This document shows, one piece after another, positions 16,183 through 24,610 of a stretch of DNA of 38,162 nt. Each line of letters starts with the position of its first letter. The stretch's first letter is position 1. A model generated the notes under the pieces. The model did no database searches. It was not told the origin of the DNA and saw only the letters and a program-made list of their open reading frames with translations. Source of the DNA: an uncultured Clostridia bacterium (GTDB taxonomy: Bacteria; Bacillota; Clostridia; Christensenellales; Borkfalkiaceae); assembly GCA_944363045.1 (NCBI GenBank), contig CALVTT010000011.1, forward strand, positions 1-38,162. The letters run 5' to 3'. The position numbers and the translations under genes are program-made.

Positions 16183-17160
16183 ATGCAGCAAGTTGTGGCA
16201 AAGATCGATCTTCATTGCATCAGGGAAAACGCGCGGCTCTTGCAGGCGCGGGCGGGAGGGGAGCTTTTGGCGGTCGTCAAGGATGGCGCTTACGGCCACG
16301 GCGCGGCGCACGTCGCCCATGCCTTGAATGGCATCGCGGCGGGGTACTGCGTCGCCACCGTAAAAGAGGGCGCAGAGCTGCGCATCGCGGGCATCCGCGC
16401 GCCCGTGCTCGTCTTTACGCCGCCTCTCGATAAAGAGGACGCCCTGCGCCTTCGGGCATACGGCCTCACGGCGACCCTTTCTTCCCCCCGCTCCCTTCTC
16501 CTTGCGGCAGAGGCGGGCGTCGAGGCGCATCTTGCCGTCAACACGGGCATGAACCGCTATGGCGTTCCCCCCTCGCACGCGGAGGGGCTGGCGCGGCGGG
16601 CGAAGGAGCTCGGCGTTGCCGTCACGGGCGTCTTTTCCCACCTCCGGGCGGCGCACGAGCGGACGGTGCGCGAGGAACAGCTCGCCCTCTTCGAGCGGGC
16701 GGCGGCGGGGGTGCGGCGCGTCTTTCCCGCGGCATTGCGCCATCTCGCGGCGACGGGCGGCATTTTGGCGGGAAGGAAGTTCTGCTTTGACGCCGTGCGG
16801 CCGGGCATCGGGCTGTACGGCTATCTGCCCGCAGGCTTTGAGGGCGCGCTCCCCGTCTCTCCTGCTGCCCGCATCTATGCGCCCGTCTCCCACACCTGCG
16901 CGCGCGTGGGCGGCGGGAAGGGGTATCTCCCCGCAGGGCAAGAAAAGACGTTCCATACCCTGCGCTTGGGCTACGGCGACGGCTTTTTCCGCGCGGGCGG
17001 GGCGCTGTGCATGGACGCCTGCGTGTGCGGGGGCAGGGCGAAGACGGGGGCGAAAAAGCTCGTCCTTGCGGACGTCTCCGCCTATGCGCAGGCGCACGCC
17101 ACCAACGAATACGAGGCTCTCCTGCGCGTATTGCAGGGGGCGGAGAAAGTATATGAATGA
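16183..17160 (+). CDS. alr: Alanine racemase (short form)
   Basis: PLP enzyme that makes D-alanine for peptidoglycan. Visible motifs: PLP-binding lysine in AVVKDGAYGHG, GMNRYG, RPGIGLYGYLP (cofactor-contacting Arg), the second catalytic Tyr in LGYGDGFFR, and CMDACV. At 325 residues it is clearly shorter than usual family members (about 360-390). The shortening lies mostly in the C-terminal beta domain, although a final ATNEYEALLRVL segment still aligns with the family end. The lysine motif reads KDGAYGHG where KANAYGHG or KADAYGHG is usual. No good ribosome site before ATG 16183. It overlaps the next gene by 8 bp. Confidence 0.88.
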   Translation: MQQVVAKIDLHCIRENARLLQARAGGELLAVVKDGAYGHGAAHVAHALNGIAAGYCVATVKEGAELRIAGIRAPVLVFTPPLDKEDALRLRAYGLTATLSSPRSLLLAAEAGVEAHLAVNTGMNRYGVPPSHAEGLARRAKELGVAVTGVFSHLRAAHERTVREEQLALFERAAAGVRRVFPAALRHLAATGGILAGRKFCFDAVRPGIGLYGYLPAGFEGALPVSPAARIYAPVSHTCARVGGGKGYLPAGQEKTFHTLRLGYGDGFFRAGGALCMDACVCGGRAKTGAKKLVLADVSAYAQAHATNEYEALLRVLQGAEKVYE

Positions 17161-17680
17161 AAAACAGGCTTTGAGGAAACACATGAAGGCGGTGCGCGCG
17201 GCGCTCAAGGACGCCGAAAAGGACGCCGCCATCACAAAAAACGTGCTCGCTGCCTTCGGAAAGGAGGAGAGCTTCTTTGTCTATCTCTCCTTCGGTTCGG
17301 AGGCGGCGACAGAGGAGCTTGTCCGCACCCTCCTTGCGCGCGGCAAGAAGGTATGCGTGCCCCGCCTTTTCGGGGGAGAAATGCTCTCCGTGCCCTATGC
17401 GCCGCCCTTCGAGCGGGGCGCCTTCGGCATCTTGCAGCCTGCGGGGGGAGAGGAGACGCCCTGCGCCGTCGCCCTCACGCCCCTTCTTGCCTGGGACGGG
17501 CATGGATACCGCCTCGGCTACGGGGGCGGGTATTACGACAGGTACTTTTCTCTCCACCCCGACGTGCTGCGCGTGGGGCTCGCCTATGCGGGACAGGCCC
17601 TTCCCGCCCTCCCTCAAGAGGAGACGGATATGCCCCTTCATGCCGTTGTCACCGAACTCGGCGTCACACGCTTTTTGTGA
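17153..17680 (+). CDS. 5-formyltetrahydrofolate cyclo-ligase
   Basis: ATP-dependent conversion of 5-formyl-THF to 5,10-methenyl-THF (5-FCL, YgfA/FAU1 family), a folate salvage step. The 175-residue protein has the N-terminal basic ATP-contact segment RKHMKAVRAAL and the family signature LGYGGGYYDRYF near residue 125. Length is normal. GGAG at 17142-17145 lies seven bases before ATG 17153, inside alr, so the two are translationally linked. The alr pairing has no obvious metabolic logic. The following gene has its own consensus promoter. Confidence 0.9.
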   Translation: MNEKQALRKHMKAVRAALKDAEKDAAITKNVLAAFGKEESFFVYLSFGSEAATEELVRTLLARGKKVCVPRLFGGEMLSVPYAPPFERGAFGILQPAGGEETPCAVALTPLLAWDGHGYRLGYGGGYYDRYFSLHPDVLRVGLAYAGQALPALPQEETDMPLHAVVTELGVTRFL

Positions 17681-17684
17681 ATGC

Positions 17685-17714
17685 TTGACAGCGCCCGCAT
17701 TCTTGCGGTATAAT
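17685..17714 (+). promoter_or_regulatory. Consensus sigma-A promoter
   Basis: TTGACA (17685-17690), 18-bp spacer, TATAAT (17709-17714), directly after the cyclo-ligase stop. It drives the membrane protein-rsmD-coaD-aroF-pheA operon. Confidence 0.85.
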
Positions 17715-17757
17715 GAAAAGAGCCGCATCCTTGACGGCGGCGCATATGGAGGGATAA

Positions 17758-18519
17758 ATGCTCAACGAGGCACCCAAGAAACCCAAAAAACACGTCGATT
17801 ATTCGCATCCTACCCCCTGGCAGCTCTTTTGGCGCATCCAGAAGGAGGGTTGGCGGCGGGCGGTGACCCCTGCGCTCATGTACTTTTTTATGAGCCTCTT
17901 GATGCTCGCCGCGCAGGCCATCGAGCTCGTTTGGCTGCAGATCGTGCTCGGCATCGTCTGCATTGCGGGCGGGATCTTCTTTAACGGGCACCTGCTCTTT
18001 CACTTCGGCGGGGCGCATTACGATACTTTTCTTTCCGGTCAACTATACCGCAAGCGGGAGGAAGAGGAAGGCATCGTCGCCTCTCCCGATCACCATCTCG
18101 AAAAGGAATACCGCCCCTGGAAGGGCTTTTTCATCGGCTTTTTGATGAGCCTGCCCGTCCTCCTTCTCGGCATCCTCTCGGGCGCGCTTGAGGGAACGAC
18201 GGCGGGCAATGCCATGCTCTGGGCGTTTGCCATGCTGACGGGCTGTGCCGTCGTGCCCATCACCTGGCTGCGCAATTATGTGCCCTCCATGGCAGGGCTC
18301 TCCTATTTTTGGACGATCCCCACCATCATCGTGCCCATCCTTGTGAGCGGCGTCTTTTACATCATCGGCGCCTGGCACGACCGGCGCAAGCGTGCTGAAA
18401 AGGAGGCGCGCGAGGAGGCCGTCAGGCGTGCGGCGGAGGAGGCACGGGAAGCTCGTCTCCATCACGAGCAGACGGAGGCGCAGCGCTTAAAGACGCTGCA
18501 ATCTAAGAAAAAGAAATGA
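17758..18519 (+). CDS. Integral membrane protein of unknown function
   Basis: A 253-residue protein with a proline/lysine-rich cytoplasmic-looking N terminus (residues 1-33), about five hydrophobic segments (near 36-57, 58-80, 122-143, 149-170 and 182-205) and a long charged C-terminal helix (206-253), rich in Ala, Glu and Arg and likely coiled coil. A polar loop (84-120) contains DHHLEKEYRPW. I recognise no family. GGAGGG at 17748-17753 gives a strong start at ATG 17758. It heads an operon with rsmD, coaD, aroF and pheA, with an ATGA overlap into rsmD. Co-transcription with housekeeping genes suggests a conserved cellular role, but the function is unknown. Confidence 0.7.
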   Translation: MLNEAPKKPKKHVDYSHPTPWQLFWRIQKEGWRRAVTPALMYFFMSLLMLAAQAIELVWLQIVLGIVCIAGGIFFNGHLLFHFGGAHYDTFLSGQLYRKREEEEGIVASPDHHLEKEYRPWKGFFIGFLMSLPVLLLGILSGALEGTTAGNAMLWAFAMLTGCAVVPITWLRNYVPSMAGLSYFWTIPTIIVPILVSGVFYIIGAWHDRRKRAEKEAREEAVRRAAEEAREARLHHEQTEAQRLKTLQSKKKK

Positions 18520-19058
18520 GGATCGTGGCGGGAAAATACCGCGGCCGCACCCTCAAAGAGTTTGCGGGCAAGGACATCCGCCCCACCGCCGACCGCGTCA
18601 AGGAGTCCGTCTTTCAGATCTTAACGCCCTACTTTCAGGGGGCGCGCGTGCTCGACCTCTTTTCGGGCAGCGGGGCGCTCGGCATCGAGAGCCTCTCGCG
18701 CGGGGCAAAGGAGGCCGTCTTCAACGACGTCTCCAAAGAGAGCCTCAAAGTATGCCGCGCCAACCTCGAAAGGGTGGGGGAGAGGGCGGCAGTCTATAAC
18801 CTTGACTATAACAATTGCTTAAAGAGCCTTGCGGGCAAGTTCCGCCTCATCTTCTTGGACCCGCCCTATCGCATGGAATGCCTCGGCGAGATCCTCTCGC
18901 TCATCGCGGAGCGGGGGCTCTTGGAGGAGGACGGGCTCGTCGTCTTTGAAGGCGAGCGCGAGGAAGCGCCGCCCACGGGCTGGGAAATTGCCGATGAGCG
19001 CCGCTACGGCCGCACGCGGGTGTATTTCTTTCGCCCCGTGCAAGGAGAAAGCAGATGA
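18516..19058 (+). CDS. rsmD: 16S rRNA (guanine-966-N2)-methyltransferase
   Basis: SAM-dependent methylation of G966 in 16S rRNA. The 180 residues include the N-terminal MRIVAGKYRGR, RPTADRVKESVF, the SAM motif DLFSGSGALGIE near residue 47 and the catalytic DPPY in IFLDPPYRME. All features and length are typical. It overlaps both neighbours (ATGA with the membrane gene, 4 bp with coaD). The rsmD-coaD pair is a very common arrangement in Bacillota. Confidence 0.94.
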   Translation: MRIVAGKYRGRTLKEFAGKDIRPTADRVKESVFQILTPYFQGARVLDLFSGSGALGIESLSRGAKEAVFNDVSKESLKVCRANLERVGERAAVYNLDYNNCLKSLAGKFRLIFLDPPYRMECLGEILSLIAERGLLEEDGLVVFEGEREEAPPTGWEIADERRYGRTRVYFFRPVQGESR

Positions 19059-19528
19059 AAAAATGCGTATTCGCGGGGACGTTCGACCCCTTCACCCTCG
19101 GCCATGACGACACGGTGAAAAAGTGCCTCTTGCTCTTTGACGAAGTCATTGTCGCCATTGCCGAAAACAAGCGCAAACACTGTATGTTTTCGCTCGAAGA
19201 CCGCCTCACGATGGTGCGCGCCGTCTACAAAGAGGAGCCGCGCGTTAAAGTGCTCGCCTGGGACGGCGTCATCGTCGACCTTCTCAAAAAGGAGAACACC
19301 CGCTTCTATGTGCGAGGCTTACGCAACACGGTGGACTTCGAGTACGAGAATGCCGACTTCTATGCGAGCCGCGACCTCGACAAGGAGATGGTCACCCTCT
19401 ATCTCCCCTGCGAGAAGGAGCACCTGCACATCAGTTCCACCTTAGTCAAAAACTGCATTTCGTTCGGGAAGCCGTTTGATAGTTATGTCCCGGAGGCAGT
19501 TTACTCATATATCACAAACAGAGGATAA
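19055..19528 (+). CDS. coaD: Phosphopantetheine adenylyltransferase
   Basis: Transfers AMP to 4'-phosphopantetheine giving dephospho-CoA, the penultimate step of coenzyme A synthesis. In 157 residues it has GTFDPFTLGHDD (T/HxGH nucleotidyltransferase motif), the substrate loop YVRGLRNTVDFEYE and the C-terminal HISSTLVK motif (usually ISSS/TxVR). Length is normal. It overlaps rsmD and is followed after 3 bp by aroF. Confidence 0.93.
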   Translation: MKKCVFAGTFDPFTLGHDDTVKKCLLLFDEVIVAIAENKRKHCMFSLEDRLTMVRAVYKEEPRVKVLAWDGVIVDLLKKENTRFYVRGLRNTVDFEYENADFYASRDLDKEMVTLYLPCEKEHLHISSTLVKNCISFGKPFDSYVPEAVYSYITNRG

Positions 19529-19531
19529 TCT

Positions 19532-20560
19532 ATGTTCACAAGACAGGCACACATCCCATCCCCCGAGCAGCTGCGCGACGAACTGCCGCTCCCCAAAGAA
19601 CTCACCGCCGCCAAGAGAGAGCGCGACAAGCTCGTGATGGACGTCATCGCGGGCCGCTCCGATAAGCTCCTCGTCATCATCGGGCCCTGTTCCGCGCACG
19701 AGAGCGCGCCCGTGCTCGAATATGTGCGGCGCTTAGGCAAGCTCAACGAGCGCGTCAAGGAAAAGCTCGTCCTCGTACCGCGCATCTACACCAACAAGCC
19801 GCGCACCAAGGGCGTGGGCTACAAGGGGATGTTCTCCCAGCCCGATCCCGAGAATAAAGAGGACATCGTGCGCGGCATCCGCACCATCCGCGAGCTGCAC
19901 ATCAACGCCATCGCGGAGAGCGGCCTTTCGGCGGCGGACGAGATGCTCTATCCCGAAAACTATCCCTTCCTCGAAGACCTTCTCACCTACATCGCCGTGG
20001 GGGCGCGTTCGAGCGAAAATCAGATGCACCGCCTCGTTTCGAGCGGCATCGAGCTCCCCGTGGGCATCAAGAACCCCATGGGCGGCTCCATTCCCGTCAT
20101 GCTCAACTCCATCTACGCGGCGCAGAGCCCGCAGGTCTTCAAATACGGCAACTATCAGGTGGCGACGGACGGCAACGAGTACGCCCACGCCGTCCTGCGC
20201 GGCATGGTCGACTCCTACGGCAACGACATCCCCAACTTCCACTACGAGACGGTGATGCGCGTCTTCGAGGGCTACGAGCGCTCGCAGGGCGAACTCAAAA
20301 ACCCCGCCGTCGTCATCGACGCCAACCATTCCAATTCGGGCAAGCAGTTCCGCCAGCAGATCAGGATCGTGGAGGAAGTGCTGCAAAACCGCCTCTACGA
20401 CGCCGACTTCAAAAAGATCGTCAAGGGCTTCATGATCGAGAGCTTCCTCGTCGAGGGCAATCAGAAGCACGACATCGTCTTCGGGCAGTCCATCACCGAT
20501 CCCTGCCTCGGCTGGGAGGATACCGAGCGCCTCGTCCTCGACATCGCGGGGAAGGCATGA
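19532..20560 (+). CDS. aroF: DAHP synthase, class I (AroFGH type)
   Basis: Condenses phosphoenolpyruvate and erythrose-4-phosphate to DAHP, committing carbon to the shikimate pathway. The 342-residue protein is the E. coli AroF/G/H type with an N-terminal extension, not the short AroA-type found with chorismate mutase in Bacillus. Motifs: IGPCSAHE, the PEP site KPRTKGVGYKG, GARSSENQMHR, GIKNPMGG and DANHSNSGK with metal and phosphate ligands. Feedback sensitivity cannot be read from sequence. It overlaps pheA by 4 bp, so entry enzyme and phenylalanine-branch enzyme are co-expressed, apart from the main aro cluster. Confidence 0.95.
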   Translation: MFTRQAHIPSPEQLRDELPLPKELTAAKRERDKLVMDVIAGRSDKLLVIIGPCSAHESAPVLEYVRRLGKLNERVKEKLVLVPRIYTNKPRTKGVGYKGMFSQPDPENKEDIVRGIRTIRELHINAIAESGLSAADEMLYPENYPFLEDLLTYIAVGARSSENQMHRLVSSGIELPVGIKNPMGGSIPVMLNSIYAAQSPQVFKYGNYQVATDGNEYAHAVLRGMVDSYGNDIPNFHYETVMRVFEGYERSQGELKNPAVVIDANHSNSGKQFRQQIRIVEEVLQNRLYDADFKKIVKGFMIESFLVEGNQKHDIVFGQSITDPCLGWEDTERLVLDIAGKA

Positions 20561-21360
20561 GCGCGCGCTACAGCTGTTTAGGGCCCCAGGGGAGCTATTC
20601 CGAGCTCGCCGCCCTGCGCTTTTCGGGCGGGGAGGGGGAGATCGTCCTCTGCCCCGATTTTTACGCCGCCGTCGCCGCCCTGAAAAGGGGGGAGGCGGAC
20701 TTTGCCGTGCTTCCCATCGAAAATTCCATCCAAGGGGGCGTGCTCAAAAACCTCGATTTGTTGGAGCGCCCCGGCGCGCCCTTTGCCGTCGAGGAGCTCG
20801 TCCTCAAGATAGACCACCGCCTTGCAACGCTCGAGGGCGTAGACCACAGGGCGATCGAGCGCATCTATTCGCACGAACAGGCGATCGGGCAGTGTTCGGA
20901 GTACCTGCACGCGCACTTTCCCAATGCCAAGCTCCTCTACACCCGCTCGACGGCGGAGAGCCTTGAAAAGCTGGACGCCCATGCGGCGGGCATCGTCGGC
21001 GCGCACGCCAAAAAGCAGGGCGTGGTGCTCTCCGAGGAGAACATCGCCGATGAAAAGCGCAACTTCACGCGCTTTCTGCGCCTCGTGCGGCGGGAGGAGG
21101 CACACCCCGAACGCAGCGATAAAATTTTCTTCTGCGCCGTCTGCAAGCACCGCCCGGGCAGCCTTTACGAGCTCTTAGGCGCCTTTGCGCGCTCGGGCAT
21201 CAACCTCACCCGCATCGAGAGCCGCCCCATCCGCGACTATTTCGGCGAGTACCGCTTCTTCATCGAGATCGAGGGCAACTTCACCGAGGAGAACATCCGC
21301 CGCGCCCTCGAGGAAGCCAAGAGCTTTTGCAGTCAGTTCCACGTCATCGGCGCCTATTGA
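20557..21360 (+). CDS. pheA: Prephenate dehydratase with ACT domain
   Basis: Converts prephenate to phenylpyruvate for phenylalanine synthesis. The 267 residues comprise a catalytic part (LGPQGSYSE, PIENSIQGGV, SHEQAIGQC, and NFTRF with the catalytic Thr) and a C-terminal ACT domain from about residue 190 (GSLYELLGAF, ESRPI) expected to bind phenylalanine for feedback inhibition. No chorismate mutase domain is fused, so mutase must come from elsewhere. It is last in the operon; its 3' end overlaps the end of the convergent ylbJ gene by 7 bp and no terminator lies between them. Confidence 0.94.
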   Translation: MSARYSCLGPQGSYSELAALRFSGGEGEIVLCPDFYAAVAALKRGEADFAVLPIENSIQGGVLKNLDLLERPGAPFAVEELVLKIDHRLATLEGVDHRAIERIYSHEQAIGQCSEYLHAHFPNAKLLYTRSTAESLEKLDAHAAGIVGAHAKKQGVVLSEENIADEKRNFTRFLRLVRREEAHPERSDKIFFCAVCKHRPGSLYELLGAFARSGINLTRIESRPIRDYFGEYRFFIEIEGNFTEENIRRALEEAKSFCSQFHVIGAY

Positions 21361-22286
21361 GGGAGCCCCCAAAGGAGCGACAGGGGATAGCAGAGCGCAA
21401 AAGTTAATATCCCGTGCGCGCACTTGACGAGGAGGAAGGGCAGCGCTCTTACGCCCGTGCCCGTTAAAAAGGAGAGCTGCTGCGCGTTGACGCACAGCCC
21501 GCCGAAGCTCACCTCGGCTGCCGCCAGGGCGAGAGAAAGCGGCGTTTTCAGCTTAGCAAGGCAGGAGACGCCCGCCGTCACCTCCAAAAGTCCCTGAAGG
21601 ACGCCCTCCCCGTACCCCGAGAGGGGCGGGAGGAGGGAAAAGAGCATCTCTTTGAGGCAGAAAAAGAGGGCGATGAGCGCCCCCACCGAAAGCACCGCCT
21701 GCACCGCCGAGGCAAGCAGTTCGGAAAAGGGCTCGCTCTTTACGGTAAGGGGGCGCGCCCCCGTGCCCGCCCGGTGCCCCGTGAGGCGGGGCAGCGCGAA
21801 GGAGACGATCCATACCGCCAAGAGGTGCGTTATAAAGATCAGCGCGCCCGCGGCGGAGCCGAACATCGATGCCGCCGCGCCGAGGCAGAAGGCGGGCCCC
21901 GACGTCGACGAGAGACAGGCGGTATAAAAGACGTCCTCTTTTTTAAGGCGGCCGCCTTTTACGAGTTCCGAAAGCGTCCTCGCGCCCGCGGGATAGCCCG
22001 AAAGGAGGGCGAGCAGCATGGCGCCCGCACCTGCGCCGGGCACGCGGAAGAGCTTTTTCGCAAAAGGGGAGAGCCGCCGCGAAAGAAGCGCAAAGGCGGG
22101 CGAACGCACGAGCAGGGAAAGGACGACGAGCAGGGGCAGTGCCGTCGGCAAAATGGCGGTGAGCCATAACATGAGGCCGTTGAGAACGCTCTGCCCATAG
22201 CGGGCGGGCGAGGAGAGAAAGACCGCCGCAAAGAGAAAGAGCAGCAAAAAGGCGGCGGCGGAAGATATTTTTTTTGAGAGGGGCAT
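21354..22286 (-). CDS. ylbJ: YlbJ-like sporulation integral membrane protein
   Basis: A 310-residue polytopic membrane protein with about eight hydrophobic segments and a pair of Gate/nucleoside-recognition-type repeats. The segment LLSGYPAGARTLSELVKGG, then TSGPAFCLG, is characteristic of YlbJ, a sigma-E-dependent protein needed for normal spore formation in Bacillus. Other members of the superfamily are nucleoside or metal transport-related, so transport function is open. The start (ATG 22286) has only a weak GGGTAG ribosome site. It is divergent from patatin 2 with only 30 bp between, so its promoter should lie inside that neighbour. Confidence 0.8.
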   Translation of the reverse strand: MPLSKKISSAAAFLLLFLFAAVFLSSPARYGQSVLNGLMLWLTAILPTALPLLVVLSLLVRSPAFALLSRRLSPFAKKLFRVPGAGAGAMLLALLSGYPAGARTLSELVKGGRLKKEDVFYTACLSSTSGPAFCLGAAASMFGSAAGALIFITHLLAVWIVSFALPRLTGHRAGTGARPLTVKSEPFSELLASAVQAVLSVGALIALFFCLKEMLFSLLPPLSGYGEGVLQGLLEVTAGVSCLAKLKTPLSLALAAAEVSFGGLCVNAQQLSFLTGTGVRALPFLLVKCAHGILTFALCYPLSLLWGLPQ

Positions 22287-22316
22287 ACGCTACCCTACGC
22301 CCCGCAGGAGGAAAAT

Positions 22317-23168
22317 ATGCAAAAAACATTGGGGCTCGCCCTCGGTTCGGGCGGCGCGCGCGGCATCGCGCACATCGGTTTTTTACAGGCGCTCGAGGAG
22401 ATCGGCATCCGTCCCGACTATATTTCCGGCTGTTCGATGGGCTCCATCGTGGGGGCGTGCTACTGCGCGGGGCTGCCGCTTACAACGCTCAAAGAAGTGG
22501 CGCTCTCCTTAAAGCTCTCCAAGATCGCCACGCTCAACATCAATCCCATCCGCTCCAACGGGCTCCTGCGCTTTAATAAGGCGCGCCAGCTCCTTGAACA
22601 GTACCTCGGCGACATCACCTTTCAGGACCTCAAGATCCCCTTCACCTGCATCGCGGTCGATCTCGCGGCGGGGAAGGTGGTCGAGCTCAAAGAGGGCAGC
22701 GTCATCGATGCCATTCTCGCCTCGAGCTCCATCCCGGGCGCCTTCACGCCCACCGTCATCGGCGAGAGGACGCTGGTGGACGGCGGCATTCTGGAGCGCG
22801 TGCCCGCCAAAGAGGTGCGCGACATGGGCGCCGAGGTCATCGTCGCCGTCGACGTTTTGGGCGATCTCACCGCCAAGAAGGCCTCGCCCAACCTCGTCGA
22901 TACCATTCTCCGCTGCATCGACATCATGGATACCCGCATCACGCAGCGCAAGAAGTACGCCCGCGCCCGCTACATCGACCTGTGGCTGGAGCCGGAACTT
23001 GGCGCGATGGATCAATATCAGGTCAAAAACCTCGATTTCGCCTGCCAAAAGGGCTACGAGCTCGGCCTTGCGCACCGCGAGGAGATCAGGGCGCTGCTTG
23101 CGGGCGAGCTGCCCTCCGCCGCCGACCGCCACGCGCATAAAGAGCCTGCGGAAGGGGAGCGGGCATGA
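22317..23168 (+). CDS. Patatin-like phospholipase (second copy)
   Basis: A 283-residue patatin-family serine hydrolase, cytoplasmic or membrane-associated. Oxyanion hole GSGGARGIAHIG (residues 10-21), nucleophile elbow GCSMG (Ser40), catalytic Asp in LVDGGILERVP (Asp155). Unlike the copy at 2713 it has the canonical DGG and no N-terminal extension, and the two differ widely, so they are old paralogues rather than a recent duplication. AGGAGG at 22306-22311 precedes ATG 22317. It overlaps rarA by 4 bp. Lipid substrate unknown. Confidence 0.87.
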   Translation: MQKTLGLALGSGGARGIAHIGFLQALEEIGIRPDYISGCSMGSIVGACYCAGLPLTTLKEVALSLKLSKIATLNINPIRSNGLLRFNKARQLLEQYLGDITFQDLKIPFTCIAVDLAAGKVVELKEGSVIDAILASSSIPGAFTPTVIGERTLVDGGILERVPAKEVRDMGAEVIVAVDVLGDLTAKKASPNLVDTILRCIDIMDTRITQRKKYARARYIDLWLEPELGAMDQYQVKNLDFACQKGYELGLAHREEIRALLAGELPSAADRHAHKEPAEGERA

Positions 23169-24472
23169 CCGACCTCTTTGACTTCAACGACCACGAGGAG
23201 AATGCCAAGCCGCTCGCCGAGCGTATGCGCGCCTCTACCTTCAAGGACTTCGTAGGGCAGGAAAAACTCGTCTCGGAAGGCTCTCTCCTCCGCCGTGCCA
23301 TCGCCTTAGACCGTCTTGGCAGCTGCATCTTCTGGGGGCCGCCCGGCTGCGGCAAGACGACGCTCGCCAACGTCATCGCCGCGCAGACGGACGGGGAGTT
23401 CGTGCGCCTCAACGCCGTGACGGCGGGGGTCGCCGACGTGCGCCGCGCCGTCGAGGAAGCGCGGGATAATTTGCGCCTCCGCGGCCGCCGCACCTATCTC
23501 CTTCTCGACGAGTGCCACCGCTTCAACAAGGCGCAGCTCGACTCTTTGCTCCCCTCCGTCGAGCAGGGCATCCTCATCTTCATCGGCTCGACGACGGAAA
23601 ATCCCTACGCCTCCATGACGCCCGCCATCGTCTCGAGATGCCGCGTCTTCGAATTCGAGCCGCTTAAAGAGAGCGACATCTTAAAGGCACTTAAACGCGC
23701 TTTGAAGGATAAGCGCAAGGGGCTCGGCAATTACCTTGCCGAAGTGGAGGAAGAGGCGCTCTCCCACATCGCAAGGACGGCGGCGGGCGATCTGCGCTTT
23801 GCCTACAACGCCGTGGAGCTCGCCGTCCTCACCACGCCGCCGGGGGGCGACGGGCGCATCCGCGTGACCCTTCAGGATGCGGAAAATTCGACGGGCAGGC
23901 GCTCTCTCGCCTATAACCGGGACCAATATTACGATATGCTCTCCGCCTTCTGCAAATCGCTGCGCGGGAGCGATGCGAACGCCGCCCTCTACTACGCCAT
24001 GCGGCTCATCGAGGGGGGATGTGATCCGCGCCTCATTTTGCGGCGCACGGTGGTGCACGCCGCCGAGGACGTGGGGCTCGCAGACCCCAACGCCCTCACC
24101 GTCGCAACGAGCGCTCTCACCGCCTTCGAGCATTTGGGCGCCCCCGAAGGGCTGCTGCCCCTTTCCGAGGCCGTCATCTACGTTGCGGAAGCACCCAAGA
24201 GCCAATCGACGAAAGTTGCCATGTTTGCGGCGCAAAAGGACGCAAAAAACGCCCCTTTGGGGGCGGTGCCGCCATACTTGCGCGATAATTCCTACGGCGA
24301 CGAAAAGCGCAGGGCGGAGAGCAAAAACTACCTCTACCCGCACGATTTCGGCGGTTGGGTCAAGCAGCAGTATCTGCCCGATGAGCTCAAAGACCGCGTC
24401 TACTATACGCCGGGCGAGAACGGCTTCGAGCGGGAAGTGAGGCGCATCCGCAAAGAAAAGGGCATGGAATAG
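23165..24472 (+). CDS. rarA: Replication-associated recombination protein A (AAA ATPase)
   Basis: RarA/MgsA clamp-loader-like AAA+ ATPase acting at stalled replication forks. The 435 residues show an N-terminal LAERMRASTFKDFVGQ, Walker A GPPGCGKTT (58-66), Walker B LLLDECHRF (around 112-118), sensor 1 GSTTENP, an arginine-finger region SRCRVFEF, and the C-terminal MgsA domain with RRTVVHAAEDVGLADP. DECH replaces the more usual DEIH. Translationally coupled to the patatin gene; a strong bidirectional terminator follows at 24570. Confidence 0.93.
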   Translation: MTDLFDFNDHEENAKPLAERMRASTFKDFVGQEKLVSEGSLLRRAIALDRLGSCIFWGPPGCGKTTLANVIAAQTDGEFVRLNAVTAGVADVRRAVEEARDNLRLRGRRTYLLLDECHRFNKAQLDSLLPSVEQGILIFIGSTTENPYASMTPAIVSRCRVFEFEPLKESDILKALKRALKDKRKGLGNYLAEVEEEALSHIARTAAGDLRFAYNAVELAVLTTPPGGDGRIRVTLQDAENSTGRRSLAYNRDQYYDMLSAFCKSLRGSDANAALYYAMRLIEGGCDPRLILRRTVVHAAEDVGLADPNALTVATSALTAFEHLGAPEGLLPLSEAVIYVAEAPKSQSTKVAMFAAQKDAKNAPLGAVPPYLRDNSYGDEKRRAESKNYLYPHDFGGWVKQQYLPDELKDRVYYTPGENGFEREVRRIRKEKGME

Positions 24473-24569
24473 GGTAAAAAGCAGTAAAAATTCACACTAT
24501 TGAGCGGTATTTTCATAATATTTTTGCCCGAATTCACTTTATTTTTCGCCAAAACCGACACATTTTCAC

Positions 24570-24601
24570 AAAAAAGCGGCGCTGCGCAGCGCCGCTTTTT
24601 T
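24570..24601. terminator. Perfect palindromic bidirectional terminator
   Basis: A 32-bp perfect palindrome: AAAAAAGCGGCGCTGC and its complement. It serves the convergent genes rarA (+) and the amidase gene (-). The preceding 24473-24569 is AT-rich and without a gene. Confidence 0.9.
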
Positions 24602-24610
24602 GAGATAAAG

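Noticed and set aside
16174-17235. Long leftward frame antisense to alr
   Set aside because: Low-complexity Arg/Ala-rich translation; alr on the other strand has complete motifs.
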